Of a stretch of 64,000 nt of DNA, positions 26,672-35,642 are shown in pieces. A program made the translations under genes and the position numbers. The number at the start of each line of letters is the position of its first letter. The stretch's first letter is position 1. Under the pieces are notes generated by a model. That model did not search any database, had not been told where the DNA came from, and was given only the letters and a program-made list of their open reading frames with translations. The stretch lies in contig CAWCIP010000009.1 in the NCBI GenBank assembly GCA_963795665.1, positions 36,418 to 100,417 on the forward strand, given 5' to 3'. Origin of the DNA: DASUPK01 sp963795665. GTDB taxonomy: Bacteria > Actinomycetota > Thermoleophilia > Solirubrobacterales > 70-9.

Positions 26672-28336
26672 ATGTCAACCGTCGAGAAGCCCACGGGAAT
26701 CAAGACCCACGAGGTCACCAACCAGCCTCCCCCGCTGGTCGACTACAACGTCTTCGAGTCCGACACGGTGATGCAGGAGGCCGTGCGCCGGGAGGGCGCC
26801 GACTGGGCCGTCGATCGGATCTCCGAGGTCGGTGAGATCGCCGGCCGCGGCGACGTGATCGAGCTCGGTCGCCTGGCGAACGAGAACCCGCCGAAGCTCC
26901 GCACCCACGACCGCTACGGGAACCGGGTCGACATCCCCGAGTTCCACCCCTCCTGGCACGAGCTGATGCGGCTGGGCATCTCGCACGAGCTGCACTCGCT
27001 CCCCTGGCGCGAGCCACAGCCGGGCGCCCACGTCGCGCGCGCCGCGGCGTTCATGTGCTTCTCCCAGGCCGAGGCCGGCGTCGGCTGTCCGATCTCGATG
27101 ACCTACTCCGTCGTGCCCGCGCTCCGCAAGCAGCCGGAATTGGCCGAGGAGTGGGAGCCGCGGATCCTCTCCGACGTCTACGACCCGCGCCAGGTCGCCG
27201 CGTCCGAGAAGGAGGGCTCCCTGTTCGGCATGGGGATGACCGAGAAGCAGGGCGGCTCCGACGTCCGCGCCAACACGACGGTCGGCAAGCCGATCAACGG
27301 CGGCGGCCCCGGGGCGGAGTACGAGATCACCGGCCACAAGTGGTTCTTCTCCGCGCCTCAGTGCGACGCGTTCCTCGTCCTCGCCCAGGCCGACGGCGGC
27401 GTCTCCTGCTTCCTGATGCCGCGCCGCCTGCCCGACGGCGAGCTCAACCGCTTCCGCCTCCAGCGGCTCAAGGACAAGCTCGGCAACCGCTCCAACGCCT
27501 CCTCGGAGATCGAGTTCGACGGGGCCTGGACCCGCCTGGTCGGCGAGGAGGGCGCGGGCGTCCGGACGATCATCGAGATGGTCAACCACACCCGGCTCGA
27601 CTGCGCGACCGGCAGCGCCACCGGGATGCGCGCCGGGGTCGCGCAGGCGATCAACCACGCCTCCAATCGAGTCACGTTCGGCAAGGTGCTGGTGGAACAG
27701 CCGCTGATGCAGAACGTGCTCGCCGACCTTGCGGTCGAGTCCGAGGCGGCGACGATCGGCTCGCTCCGCCTCGCTCGCGCCTACGACGAGGCGATTGCCG
27801 GCGACGAGGATGCCCAGGCGTTCAAGCGGATCGCCAACGCCGTGCTCAAGTACTGGATCTCCAAGCGAGGCCCGAGCCACGCCGTCGAGTGCCTCGAGAG
27901 CCTCGGCGGCAACGGCTACGTCGAGGAGTCCGGGATGCCGCGGCTGTACCGGGAGGCGCCGCTGTCCTCCATCTGGGAGGGCTCCGGGAACGTCCAGTGC
28001 CTGGACGTGCTCCGGGCGATGGTCAAGAACCCGAACTCGGTCGACGCGTTCTTCGCCGAGGTCGCCGAGGGCGCGGGTGAGCCACGGCTCGACGCCTATG
28101 TCTCGGAGCTCAGGAAGGACCTCCAGGACATGAACGGGATCGAGTCCCGGGCGCGGCAGCTGGTCGAGCGGATGGCCCTTGCCCTGCAGGGCTCGCTGCT
28201 CCTGCGCTTCGGCGACGAGGCCGTGGCCGACGCGTTCGTCGCGTCCCGCCTCGCCGGCGACTGGGGTCACGCCTTCGGCACCCTGCCCGCCGGGACGGAC
28301 TTTCAGCGGATCATCGACCGGCATCGAGCCGTCTAA
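26672..28336 (+). CDS. Acyl-CoA dehydrogenase, AidB-like
   Basis: 554 aa flavoprotein of the acyl-CoA dehydrogenase superfamily, AidB branch: N-terminal extra domain with HDRYGNRVDIPEFHPSWHELM, then FGMGMTEKQGGSDVRANTT (FAD-binding), GHKWFFSAPQCDAFLVLA, and the C-terminal LESLGGNGYVEESGMPRLYREAPLSSIWEGSGNVQCLDVLR. E. coli AidB is an alkylation-response protein with weak isovaleryl-CoA dehydrogenase activity; here the coupling to an enoyl-CoA hydratase suggests genuine acyl-CoA oxidation. No membrane segments. Middle gene of the TetR operon. Confidence 0.9.
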   Translation: MSTVEKPTGIKTHEVTNQPPPLVDYNVFESDTVMQEAVRREGADWAVDRISEVGEIAGRGDVIELGRLANENPPKLRTHDRYGNRVDIPEFHPSWHELMRLGISHELHSLPWREPQPGAHVARAAAFMCFSQAEAGVGCPISMTYSVVPALRKQPELAEEWEPRILSDVYDPRQVAASEKEGSLFGMGMTEKQGGSDVRANTTVGKPINGGGPGAEYEITGHKWFFSAPQCDAFLVLAQADGGVSCFLMPRRLPDGELNRFRLQRLKDKLGNRSNASSEIEFDGAWTRLVGEEGAGVRTIIEMVNHTRLDCATGSATGMRAGVAQAINHASNRVTFGKVLVEQPLMQNVLADLAVESEAATIGSLRLARAYDEAIAGDEDAQAFKRIANAVLKYWISKRGPSHAVECLESLGGNGYVEESGMPRLYREAPLSSIWEGSGNVQCLDVLRAMVKNPNSVDAFFAEVAEGAGEPRLDAYVSELRKDLQDMNGIESRARQLVERMALALQGSLLLRFGDEAVADAFVASRLAGDWGHAFGTLPAGTDFQRIIDRHRAV

Positions 28337-28350
28337 CTCAAGGGAGCGAC

Positions 28351-29163
28351 ATGGATTACCAGACCCTGCGCTACGAGCGCGACGGGCACGTCACCGTGCT
28401 CACGTACGACCGGCCCGACCATCGCAACGCGGTCAGCCGCCAGATGAACCGGGAGCTCCACGATGCCTGGCAGCGGTTCCGCGACGCCGAGGACGAGTTC
28501 GTCCTCGTGATCACCGGCGAGGGCGACGCCTTCTGCGCCGGCTGGGACCTGGAGGACGCCGCCGAGCTCGGTGAGGGAGGCCGGCCGGACTGGGACCAGT
28601 TCAAGACGTCGATCTACAACACGCCGGGCGAGTGCGGCTACACGCGGAAGGTCGACGTCTTCAAGCCGGTGATCGCCGCCGTCAACGGCTGGGCTGTCGC
28701 CGCGGGGCTGGAGAACGCGCTACTCGCCGACATCCGCATCGCCGCGGAGAACGCCGTCTTCGGCGCCCTCGAGCGGCGCTGGAACATCGTCGGCGGAGAT
28801 GGGATGAACGTCCGTCTCACCCTCACCGTCGGTTACGGCCGGGCGATGGAGATGATCATCACCGGCCGCGCCGTCGAGGCGGAGGAGGCGCTGCGGATCG
28901 GGCTGGCCAACGAGGTCGTGCCCGAGGGCAAAGCGCTCGAGCGGGCGGTGGAGTTGGCCCATCAGATCGCCGAGCTGCCGCAGGGCGCGATTCGCTCGGA
29001 CAAGGAGACGATGGTCCGCAACGTCGGAAGGACCTACGAGGAGCAGCTGCGCCAGGAGGCCGAGAACACGATCTCGATGTTCGCCCGGCGGGACTCCCAC
29101 GCCATCGGAGCCCGCGCCTTCAAGGAGAAGCGGACCCCGGAATGGCCGAATCACGGCCTCTAG
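28351..29163 (+). CDS. Enoyl-CoA hydratase/isomerase family (crotonase)
   Basis: 270 aa crotonase-fold enzyme. Signature blocks: VLTYDRPDHRNAVSRQMNREL, VLVITGEGDAFCAGWDLED (oxyanion hole), KPVIAAVNGWAVAAGLENALLADIRIAAENAVFGALERRWNI and EEALRIGLANEVV. Presumably hydrates the enoyl-CoA made by the upstream dehydrogenase. Preceded by AGGGAGCG 8 bp before ATG. Ends in a CTAG shared with the 38-aa gene on the other strand. Confidence 0.92.
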   Translation: MDYQTLRYERDGHVTVLTYDRPDHRNAVSRQMNRELHDAWQRFRDAEDEFVLVITGEGDAFCAGWDLEDAAELGEGGRPDWDQFKTSIYNTPGECGYTRKVDVFKPVIAAVNGWAVAAGLENALLADIRIAAENAVFGALERRWNIVGGDGMNVRLTLTVGYGRAMEMIITGRAVEAEEALRIGLANEVVPEGKALERAVELAHQIAELPQGAIRSDKETMVRNVGRTYEEQLRQEAENTISMFARRDSHAIGARAFKEKRTPEWPNHGL

Positions 29164-29276
29164 CGGCGGCGGAGCTTCCTGGCGGTCCGGACGCGGCGGG
29201 TCTCGGCGGCGCGGCGGCGCTGCTCCTGGCGATGGGCGTGTGTGGCGCTGTAGTTGAGTGAGAAGCTGGGGCTCAT
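29160..29276 (-). CDS. 38-aa highly basic small protein, uncharacterised
   Basis: Below usual ORF-length cut-offs. ATG at 29274-29276 is preceded on the minus strand by GGGAGGA with 5-nt spacing, one of the best ribosome-binding sites in the window. The peptide begins MSPSFSLNYSATHAHR and ends VRTARKLRRR; the second half is Arg-rich with alternating Ala, likely helical and nucleic-acid or membrane binding. Its TAG stop overlaps the hydratase TAG as CTAG (29160-29163), the same geometry used by seven other convergent pairs here, which independently supports it. Function unknown. Confidence 0.62.
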   Translation of the reverse strand: MSPSFSLNYSATHAHRQEQRRRAAETRRVRTARKLRRR

Positions 29277-29351
29277 TTCGATCCTCCCGAGTCGGCGTGT
29301 ACGTCAACTGAGACCGGGCGGGCCCCGGAAACTCATCGGTAGGCTGAGTCC

Positions 29352-29621
29352 ATGTGCAGAAACATCAGGCAACTCCATAACTTCGCGCCCCCCGCGAGCG
29401 AGGAGGAGGTCCACGACGCGGCGCTCCAGTTCGTCCGCAAGGTGAGCGGATCGAACAAGCCGTCGAAGGCGAACGCCGAGGCGTTCGATCGCGCCGTCGC
29501 CGAGGTCACCGCCTCGACACGGAAGCTGCTCGATTCGCTGGTCACCAGCGCGCCTCCCAAGAACCGGGAGGAAGAGGCGGCCAAGCGGCGGGCGAAGTAC
29601 GAAGCTCGCTTCGCGGCCTAG
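29352..29621 (+). CDS. DUF2277 family protein
   Basis: 89 aa. Starts MCRNIRQLHNFAPPASEEEVHDAALQFVRKVSG and continues SKANAEAFDRAVAEVTASTRKLLDSL, the hallmark of DUF2277 (conserved MCRNI start, C-terminal PPKNREEEAAKRRAK). Cytoplasmic, helical, of unknown function; common in actinobacteria and proteobacteria. Converges on the PPOX gene with a CTAG overlap at 29618-29621. Confidence 0.9.
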   Translation: MCRNIRQLHNFAPPASEEEVHDAALQFVRKVSGSNKPSKANAEAFDRAVAEVTASTRKLLDSLVTSAPPKNREEEAAKRRAKYEARFAA

Positions 29622-30274
29622 CTTCGATTCCAGCCGACCAGGTGATCCGGGACCACGGTGCCGGGCGACAGGTCGGATGCTGGAACGGGATCGCCGGCGT
29701 TGAGCGTGAGGGGAAGCTGCCCCGCCCAGTAGGGCAGCTCGAGATCGTCGGCCCGGTCGGCAGCCGGCCCGGTGCGGATCTTCGCCGAGGCCTCCTCGAT
29801 CCCCATGGAGAGGACCTTGGTCGTCTCGAGGTCCTTCTCGTTCGGTCCCCTGACCTCAGCGGAGCGACCGGGCACCATGTGCTCGACGACGGCACGGAGG
29901 GCGCGCTCCTTTTCGGCCGGTTCGGTGATCTCGCGCGCGGTCCCGAGCACCATCACTGAGCGGTAGTTGAGCGAGTGGTTGCGCGCACTGCGGGCGAGCA
30001 CGATCTCGTCGACCAGCGTGGCGGTCAGGCAGCAGGCCGTCCCGTCGGCCAGCGTCCCAAGCGTGCGGCTGGCCGGGGAGCCATGCAGGTAGATGGTCTC
30101 CCCCTCCCGCGCGTGGATCGTGGGGGTCACGTACGGATGCCCATCGTCGACGAACCCGACGTGGCAAACGAGCGCCTCGTCGAGGATCGCGTGGACCAGC
30201 TCCCGGTCGTAGCTCCCGCGTCCAGGCTTCCGCCGGATGCGGGTTCGCTCGGTCTGGTGGTACTCGTCGGTCAT
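29618..30274 (-). CDS. Pyridoxamine 5'-phosphate oxidase-like (FMN split-barrel, NimA-like) protein
   Basis: 218 aa from ATG 30274. FMN-binding split-barrel: YDRELVHAILDEALVCHVGFVDDGHPYVTPTIHAREGETIYLHGSPASRTLGTL and later SLNYRSVMVLGTAREI. This is the branch annotated as PPOX-family or nitroimidazole-resistance-like flavoproteins, not true PdxH (the real pdxH lies at 57408). Start chosen because ATG 30274 overlaps the upstream peptidase stop as ATGA; the longer frame lies antisense to known coding sequence. Likely an FMN- or F420-dependent reductase. Confidence 0.82.
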   Translation of the reverse strand: MTDEYHQTERTRIRRKPGRGSYDRELVHAILDEALVCHVGFVDDGHPYVTPTIHAREGETIYLHGSPASRTLGTLADGTACCLTATLVDEIVLARSARNHSLNYRSVMVLGTAREITEPAEKERALRAVVEHMVPGRSAEVRGPNEKDLETTKVLSMGIEEASAKIRTGPAADRADDLELPYWAGQLPLTLNAGDPVPASDLSPGTVVPDHLVGWNRS

Positions 30275-31500
30275 GCGCCGAGCCAGCTCGCATCCAGCTT
30301 GCGGATCACGGCCTCGGACAGGCGAATCGCGTCGGCGACGGTGCCGTAGTCGACGTTCTCCGGGATATCGGTCTTCCAGTGGTAGTTCGACGGGTTCTTC
30401 CACTGATTGCAGGAGGCCACCGAGACGCACTGGTAGCCGGCGGCCAGCGGGAAGATGCCATCGGTCGCATTGCGGAGCCGGAGGTTCGGGAAGAGGCCGA
30501 TGCCGAGCTCCTCCGCGGTGGAGTCCAGGAGCTCGAGCGATACCGCCGGGTACTCGCGCAGCTTCAGCATCCCCTCGCCGCGAAGCACCAGCAGGTTTGG
30601 CGAGCCGACGGTGTCGAGACAGAGAAAGAAGGTGCTGTCGACCGGCAGCTCGCCCGAGTGGCGCTCCATGAACAGGCCCATGCCCTCGCAGAGCGCCTCC
30701 TCGGAGGTGGAGAGGAAGAGGACCCTCGTGTTCTCAGGCGGCCGCTCGGCGAGCGCGCGAGCGATCGCAATCTGAGCGACGCAGCCGGTGCCGTTGTCGT
30801 TGGCCCCGGGAACCACCTGGCCGGCGCCGATGTGGGCCATGAAAGCCGCGCTCCCGGCAGACACGAGGGTGCCCAGACCGGTCAGCTTCCTGCTCCCGAG
30901 GACGGCCCCGGTCGCGACCAGTGCAGGGCCCGCCACCGTCGGCCACATCAGGGGCGGGCTGGTGTCGTTGTTCTCGAACACCCAGGGAGCGTTCTCGCCG
31001 ACGGCCTCGGTGATCGCAGGGTTGAAGAAGAAGGCCGTGTGCGCGGCGTCGTGATGGGCCATGACCACGATCGTGCGCTCGGCATCCGCGGGCCCGATCT
31101 CGGCCAGGACGTGGTGGGCGCTCCGCTGAGGGAGCAGACGGCGGAAGCTCCTCCCGCCCGGGGGCAACTCGTCGGCGATCAGCCTCGAAGCGACGGCCCC
31201 GGTCAGCGCCGCGATCGCCCGGCGCCCCGCGCCTCCACGACGCGCGAGCAGCCCGGCGAGCGCTCCGGCCCCGGCCAGCAAGCCGATCGGCCACCAGAAG
31301 GTCCCGTTGGCGGCCGGCTCCTCCTCGACGCGGACCTCGCGGGCACCGGACTCGCGCAGGGCGTCCGCCAGCCACTCAGCCGCGCGCTGTTCCCCCTCGG
31401 ACGCCGATCCGCGCTCGTGAGCGCAGAGCTCGTCCAGCCGCTCGCGCATCCAGGCGGCGTCGGGCGGGATCGATGTCCCCACTGGTGCCTCGGTCGCCAT
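30271..31500 (-). CDS. M28 family zinc aminopeptidase with membrane segments
   Basis: 409 aa. Two-zinc M28 site is complete: MAHHD (His149/150, Asp151), GANDNGTG (Asp235), TSEEAL (Glu267/268), CLDTVG (Asp296) and SNYHWKTD (His374). Hydrophobic stretches at about 70-86, 93-108 and 190-228 interrupt the N-terminal half, suggesting membrane association with the catalytic domain split around them. Releases N-terminal residues from peptides. Coupled by ATGA to the split-barrel flavoprotein gene downstream, and divergent from the site-2 protease at 31540 (39-bp gap). Confidence 0.85.
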   Translation of the reverse strand: MATEAPVGTSIPPDAAWMRERLDELCAHERGSASEGEQRAAEWLADALRESGAREVRVEEEPAANGTFWWPIGLLAGAGALAGLLARRGGAGRRAIAALTGAVASRLIADELPPGGRSFRRLLPQRSAHHVLAEIGPADAERTIVVMAHHDAAHTAFFFNPAITEAVGENAPWVFENNDTSPPLMWPTVAGPALVATGAVLGSRKLTGLGTLVSAGSAAFMAHIGAGQVVPGANDNGTGCVAQIAIARALAERPPENTRVLFLSTSEEALCEGMGLFMERHSGELPVDSTFFLCLDTVGSPNLLVLRGEGMLKLREYPAVSLELLDSTAEELGIGLFPNLRLRNATDGIFPLAAGYQCVSVASCNQWKNPSNYHWKTDIPENVDYGTVADAIRLSEAVIRKLDASWLGA

Positions 31501-31539
31501 GCCCGGGAAAACTACCCGCCGCTCCCTAACATCACCTGC

Positions 31540-32727
31540 ATGGCCGGCGGCGGCGTCACCCTCTTTCGCATCCGAGGCATCAGGGTCGCGGTGGACTACT
31601 CGTGGTTCGTCGTCCTCTTCCTGATCATTCTCTGGCTCTCAAGCTCGTACCGCGACGAGCTTGGTGTCGGGCACGGCAGCAGCGAGCCATACGTGCTGGC
31701 GGTAGCCAGCGCGCTTCTCTTCTTCGGTTCCATCCTGCTCCACGAACTGGGACACGCCTTCGTGGCGAAACGGCATGGAATCGGGGTCTCGGGCATCACG
31801 CTTTGGATGTTTGGCGGCTTTGCCCGCCTCGAGAGGGACTCCGATTCACCAGCGACCGAATTCAAGATCGCAATCGCGGGGCCGCTGGTCACCGCTGCGA
31901 TAGCGCTGACCTGCGTCGGTGCCTTTCTGCTCCTGGCCCCGTCGGCGGAATTGCGCCATGCCGCGCTGACCCAGAGCGGCACCGACGCCTCCGCCGTGGC
32001 GATTCTCCTCGGCTGGCTCGGCAGCATCAACCTGTTCGTCCTGGTCTTCAACCTGGTACCGGCCTTCCCGCTCGACGGGGGCCGCATCGCGCGCGCCATC
32101 GCCTGGTGGCGCACCGGCAGCCGCACCACCGGCACCCGCTTCGCCGCCACCCTCGGCGAGTGGTTCGGGCTGTTCCTGATCCTCGCCGGCCTCGGCTACT
32201 TCATGGCCTATCTGGGGGACTTCCTCAGCGGGGTCTGGCTCGCGTTCGTCGGGTTCATCCTGCGCGGAGCCGCCAAGGCGGCCATCGCGCAGACCGAGGT
32301 CACCAGCCGGATCGAGGGAATCTCCGTAGCCGACGTGATGGAGCGCGATCCCGTCGCGATCCCCGAGGGCGCCTCGATCGAGCAGGCGCTCGACGAGTAC
32401 TTCCTGCGCTACCGCTCTCCCTGGTTCCCGGTCGTCGACCGGGCACAGCGGTTCATCGGGCTGGTCGACCGGGGCGCCGCCGACAACGTCCCGGCGGTGG
32501 AGCGGACCTCCTCGGTGGTCAGCGACGTCCTCGCGCGCGACAGCGGATCGCTCACCATCGGAGAGGACGAGCCGCTCGAGTCCGTGCTCGGCAACGAGGC
32601 TCTGCGGCGCCTCGGGGCCCTGATCGCGACCGACGCGGACGGCCATATCCGCGGCGTGCTGACGATCGACGCGATCGGGAAAGCCCTGCGTCCAATCGCC
32701 CCCGGCAGCGCCGATACAAGCCTCTAG
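31540..32727 (+). CDS. Site-2 protease family (M50) intramembrane metalloprotease with CBS domains
   Basis: 395 aa from ATG 31540. Zinc motif HELGH at 68-72 within a membrane helix and the second motif NLVPAFPLDGGR at about 171-182 supply the active site; roughly six membrane segments. C-terminal residues about 265-385 form a tandem CBS pair (VADVMERDPVAIPEGASIEQAL, then VSDVLARDSGSLTIGEDEPLESVL), which in this M50B subgroup is thought to sense adenine nucleotides. Likely cleaves membrane-anchored regulators. Substrate unknown; no anti-sigma factor is adjacent. Confidence 0.92.
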   Translation: MAGGGVTLFRIRGIRVAVDYSWFVVLFLIILWLSSSYRDELGVGHGSSEPYVLAVASALLFFGSILLHELGHAFVAKRHGIGVSGITLWMFGGFARLERDSDSPATEFKIAIAGPLVTAAIALTCVGAFLLLAPSAELRHAALTQSGTDASAVAILLGWLGSINLFVLVFNLVPAFPLDGGRIARAIAWWRTGSRTTGTRFAATLGEWFGLFLILAGLGYFMAYLGDFLSGVWLAFVGFILRGAAKAAIAQTEVTSRIEGISVADVMERDPVAIPEGASIEQALDEYFLRYRSPWFPVVDRAQRFIGLVDRGAADNVPAVERTSSVVSDVLARDSGSLTIGEDEPLESVLGNEALRRLGALIATDADGHIRGVLTIDAIGKALRPIAPGSADTSL

Positions 32728-32779
32728 CTTGAGCTCGACAGCGCGCCCCGGCGAGCCGTCTTTATAGGATCGCTTGCGT

Positions 32780-34468
32780 ATGCCGGACCATGACGTCTTG
32801 GTGATCGGGGCGGGCCTCGCAGGACAGCGGGCCGCGCTTGCGGCTGCCGAGGCGGGCGTCTCGGTCGGGATCATCAGCAAGGTCCACCCGGTCCGCTCGC
32901 ATTCGAACGCCGCCCAGGGAGGCATCAACGCCGCCCTGCAGGAGGACGACACCTGGGAGTCGCACGCCTTCGACACGATCAAGGGCTCCGACTACCTGGC
33001 CGACCAGGACGCGGTCGAGATCATGTGCAAGGCCGCGCCGGACGAATTGCTCCACCTCGAGCACCTCGGCGTCACCTTCCACCGCAACGAGGAGGGCAAG
33101 CTCGGGACCCGCGCCTTCGGGGGTGCCTCGGCCGCGCGCACCTACTACGTCGCCGACATCACCGGCCAGGCGATCATGCACGTCCTCTACGAGCAGCTGA
33201 TGAAGTTCTCCGAGGACGTCGCGCGCTACGAGGAGTACTTCACGACCGGCCTCGCCATGGACGACGACGGGAACTGCGTCGGGGCGGTCTGCCGCAGCGT
33301 CAAGGACGGCTCCATGGAGCTCTTCGGCGCCAAGGCGGTGATCCTGGCCACCGGAGGCAACGGCCAGGTCTGGCAGCCGACCACCAATGCTCTGATCTGC
33401 ACGGGCGACGGCATCGCGCAGGCCTATCGGGTCGGGGCGAAGCTGATGGACATGGAGATGGTCCAGTACCACCCGACCACGCTGGCGGGCAAGGGCTTCC
33501 TGATCACCGAGGGCGCGCGCGGCGAGGGCGCCCACCTGCTCAACGCGAATGGCGAGCGCTTCATGGAGAAGTACGCGCCGAACAAGATGGAGCTCGCCTC
33601 CCGCGACGTCGTCTCCCGGGCGGAGCAGACCGAGATCCAGGAGGGACGCGGCTTTCCGGACGGCACCGTCGCCCTCGACATCACCGTGGTCCCGCGCAAG
33701 CGCATTCACGAGGCGCTCCGCGAGATCGTCCTGGTGGGCCGCGACTTCGCCGGGGTCGACATCACCACCGAGCCGATCCACATCAAGCCCGGTAACCACT
33801 ACACGATGGGCGGCATCAAGACCGACACCGAGGGCCGCACCAACGTCCCCGGGCTCTACGCCGCCGGAGAGGTCGCCTGCGTCTCCGTTCACGGCGGCAA
33901 CCGGCTCGGCGCCAACTCCCTGCTCGACACGCTGATCTTCGGCCGCCGCTCCGGCGTCGACGCCGCCGACCGCGCCAAGGGCCGCGACATCACCAACCCG
34001 TCGCTCGCCGTCCTGCGCGACGAGGAGAGCCGGATCGGCGGAATCCTCGGCCGTGAGAAGGACTCCGGCCGCCGCGTCTCCGAGGTCCGCAAGGAGCTCG
34101 GCCAGACGATGGACGAGCACGTCGCAGTCTTCCGCGAGGCCGAGGGGCTCAACACGGCGCTCGAGACGGTCAGGCGTCTCAAGGAGGAGGCCGAGAGCTG
34201 CTACATCGACGACAAGGGCTCGGTCTTCAACCAGGACGCCCTGGGGGCACTTGAATTGACCTACATGCTCGATTGCGCCGAGGCCACCTGCGTCGGCGCC
34301 ATCCACCGCACGGAGAGCCGCGGCGCCCAGTTCCGCACCGACTTCCCGGAGCGGAACGACGAGGAATGGCTCAAGCACATCGACCTGACCCGGACCGACG
34401 ACGGCCCCGAGATCAGCTACTCCGACGTGACCATCACCCAGTGGGAGCCGCAGGAGAGGACTTACTGA
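32780..34468 (+). CDS. sdhA: Succinate dehydrogenase/fumarate reductase flavoprotein subunit
   Basis: 562 aa. FAD motif VLVIGAGLAGQRAALAAAEAG at the N-terminus; KVHPVRSHSNAAQGGINAAL carries the His for covalent FAD attachment; TRAFGGASAARTYY, HPTTLAGKGFLITEGARGEG, the catalytic RDVVSRA region and HYTMGGIKTD follow. Oxidises succinate or reduces fumarate. Start ATG 32780 is preferred; a TTG at 32774 is also in frame, and AGGA lies at 32767-32770. A TATAGGAT box just upstream may be part of the promoter. First gene of the sdhA-sdhB-CCG subunit operon. Confidence 0.94.
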   Translation: MPDHDVLVIGAGLAGQRAALAAAEAGVSVGIISKVHPVRSHSNAAQGGINAALQEDDTWESHAFDTIKGSDYLADQDAVEIMCKAAPDELLHLEHLGVTFHRNEEGKLGTRAFGGASAARTYYVADITGQAIMHVLYEQLMKFSEDVARYEEYFTTGLAMDDDGNCVGAVCRSVKDGSMELFGAKAVILATGGNGQVWQPTTNALICTGDGIAQAYRVGAKLMDMEMVQYHPTTLAGKGFLITEGARGEGAHLLNANGERFMEKYAPNKMELASRDVVSRAEQTEIQEGRGFPDGTVALDITVVPRKRIHEALREIVLVGRDFAGVDITTEPIHIKPGNHYTMGGIKTDTEGRTNVPGLYAAGEVACVSVHGGNRLGANSLLDTLIFGRRSGVDAADRAKGRDITNPSLAVLRDEESRIGGILGREKDSGRRVSEVRKELGQTMDEHVAVFREAEGLNTALETVRRLKEEAESCYIDDKGSVFNQDALGALELTYMLDCAEATCVGAIHRTESRGAQFRTDFPERNDEEWLKHIDLTRTDDGPEISYSDVTITQWEPQERTY

Positions 34469-34487
34469 GTGGGTAGGGTGAATGTAG

Positions 34488-35642
34488 ATGGCTGAGTTCA
34501 CGCTCAAGGTCAGGCGCTTCCAGCCCGAGGACCGCGAGGGTCCCTACTGGGAGACCTTCGACGTGGAGCTCGACCCCACCTTGTCCGTCCTCGACGGCCT
34601 CCTCCAGGCCAAGGACCGCGACGACGGCTCACTCGCCGTCCGCTGCTCCTGCCGCGCGGCGATCTGCGGCTCCTGCGGGATGAAGATCAACGGCCAGTCC
34701 GGCCTCGCCTGCAAGACCATGATCGGCGAGGCGAGCGAATTCGCGAACAGGAACAACGGCGGTGGCGAGCCGATCGTGGTCGAGCCGATGGGGAACATGC
34801 CGGTGATCAAGGACCTGGTCACGGACATGGAGTCCACCCACTGGACCAAGATCCGCCGGGTCACCCCGTGGCTCCTCCCGGAGGGCGAGCCGCCCGAGCG
34901 CGAGTACGTCGTCCCGCCGGAGTCGATGATCGACATCACCCAGTCAATGGCCTGCATCCAGTGCGGCGCCTGCGTCTCCTCCTGCCTCTCCATGGAGGCC
35001 GACCCCGACTTCATCGGGCCCGCCGCGCTCGCCAAGGCCTACCGCTTCGTCGGCGATCCGCGCGACGCCGAGACCAGGGAGCGGCTCCACGACCTCTCCC
35101 AGGACCCGCACGGCATCTACGACTGCACCCACTGCTTCTCGTGCATCGACGCCTGCCCCAAGGGCGTCGCGCCGATGGACCAGATCATGCGCCTTCGCCG
35201 CGCGGCCGACGAGGAGGACATCCACGACCAGAACCACGGCCGCAACCACATGGAGGCCTTCACGAAGATCATCGAGAAGAAGGGGACCCTGGACGAGGCG
35301 CTCCTGCTGCAGGAATCCCTCGCGCCGGGAGTCAAGGGCAAGCTGATGCCGAAGCACGGTGCGATCAAGGGGCTGCTCGAGTCGATCCCGACCGCGATCC
35401 GCGGGATCAGGACGGGCAAGATGCGCTCGCTCCCGAAGCTGATCCCCGGCGTCCACCCCAAGCTGCCAGGCGATTCACAGAACCACGTCAAGCGGATCTA
35501 CGCGCATACCGAGGAGCACGGCATCGAGCTCAACCTGTACATCCGCGGCGAGGAGGTCGACCAGGACGAGAGCGTCCCGGAGGGCGATGCGGCGCCGGAG
35601 ACGACGGTCGAGCCGGAGCCAGACGAAAGGGGAGAACAGTGA
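34488..35642 (+). CDS. sdhB: Succinate dehydrogenase/fumarate reductase iron-sulfur subunit, C-terminally extended
   Basis: 384 aa, longer than the usual 230-250. [2Fe-2S] ligands Cys53, Cys55, Cys60/63 and Cys75 in CSCRAAICGSC; C-terminal ferredoxin domain with CIQCGACVSSC (156-166) and CTHCFSCIDACP (213-224) for the other clusters. The extra 130 C-terminal residues are helical then acidic (QDESVPEGDAAPETTVEPEPDERGE). Extended B subunits accompany CCG-domain subunits in non-classical (class E-like) succinate:quinone reductases. Its stop overlaps the next GTG by 4 bp. Confidence 0.93.
   Translation: MAEFTLKVRRFQPEDREGPYWETFDVELDPTLSVLDGLLQAKDRDDGSLAVRCSCRAAICGSCGMKINGQSGLACKTMIGEASEFANRNNGGGEPIVVEPMGNMPVIKDLVTDMESTHWTKIRRVTPWLLPEGEPPEREYVVPPESMIDITQSMACIQCGACVSSCLSMEADPDFIGPAALAKAYRFVGDPRDAETRERLHDLSQDPHGIYDCTHCFSCIDACPKGVAPMDQIMRLRRAADEEDIHDQNHGRNHMEAFTKIIEKKGTLDEALLLQESLAPGVKGKLMPKHGAIKGLLESIPTAIRGIRTGKMRSLPKLIPGVHPKLPGDSQNHVKRIYAHTEEHGIELNLYIRGEEVDQDESVPEGDAAPETTVEPEPDERGEQ

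Noticed and set aside
26675..28324. 549-codon minus-strand frame opposite the acyl-CoA dehydrogenase
   Set aside because: Shadow of a gene with unmistakable catalytic motifs; no plausible product.
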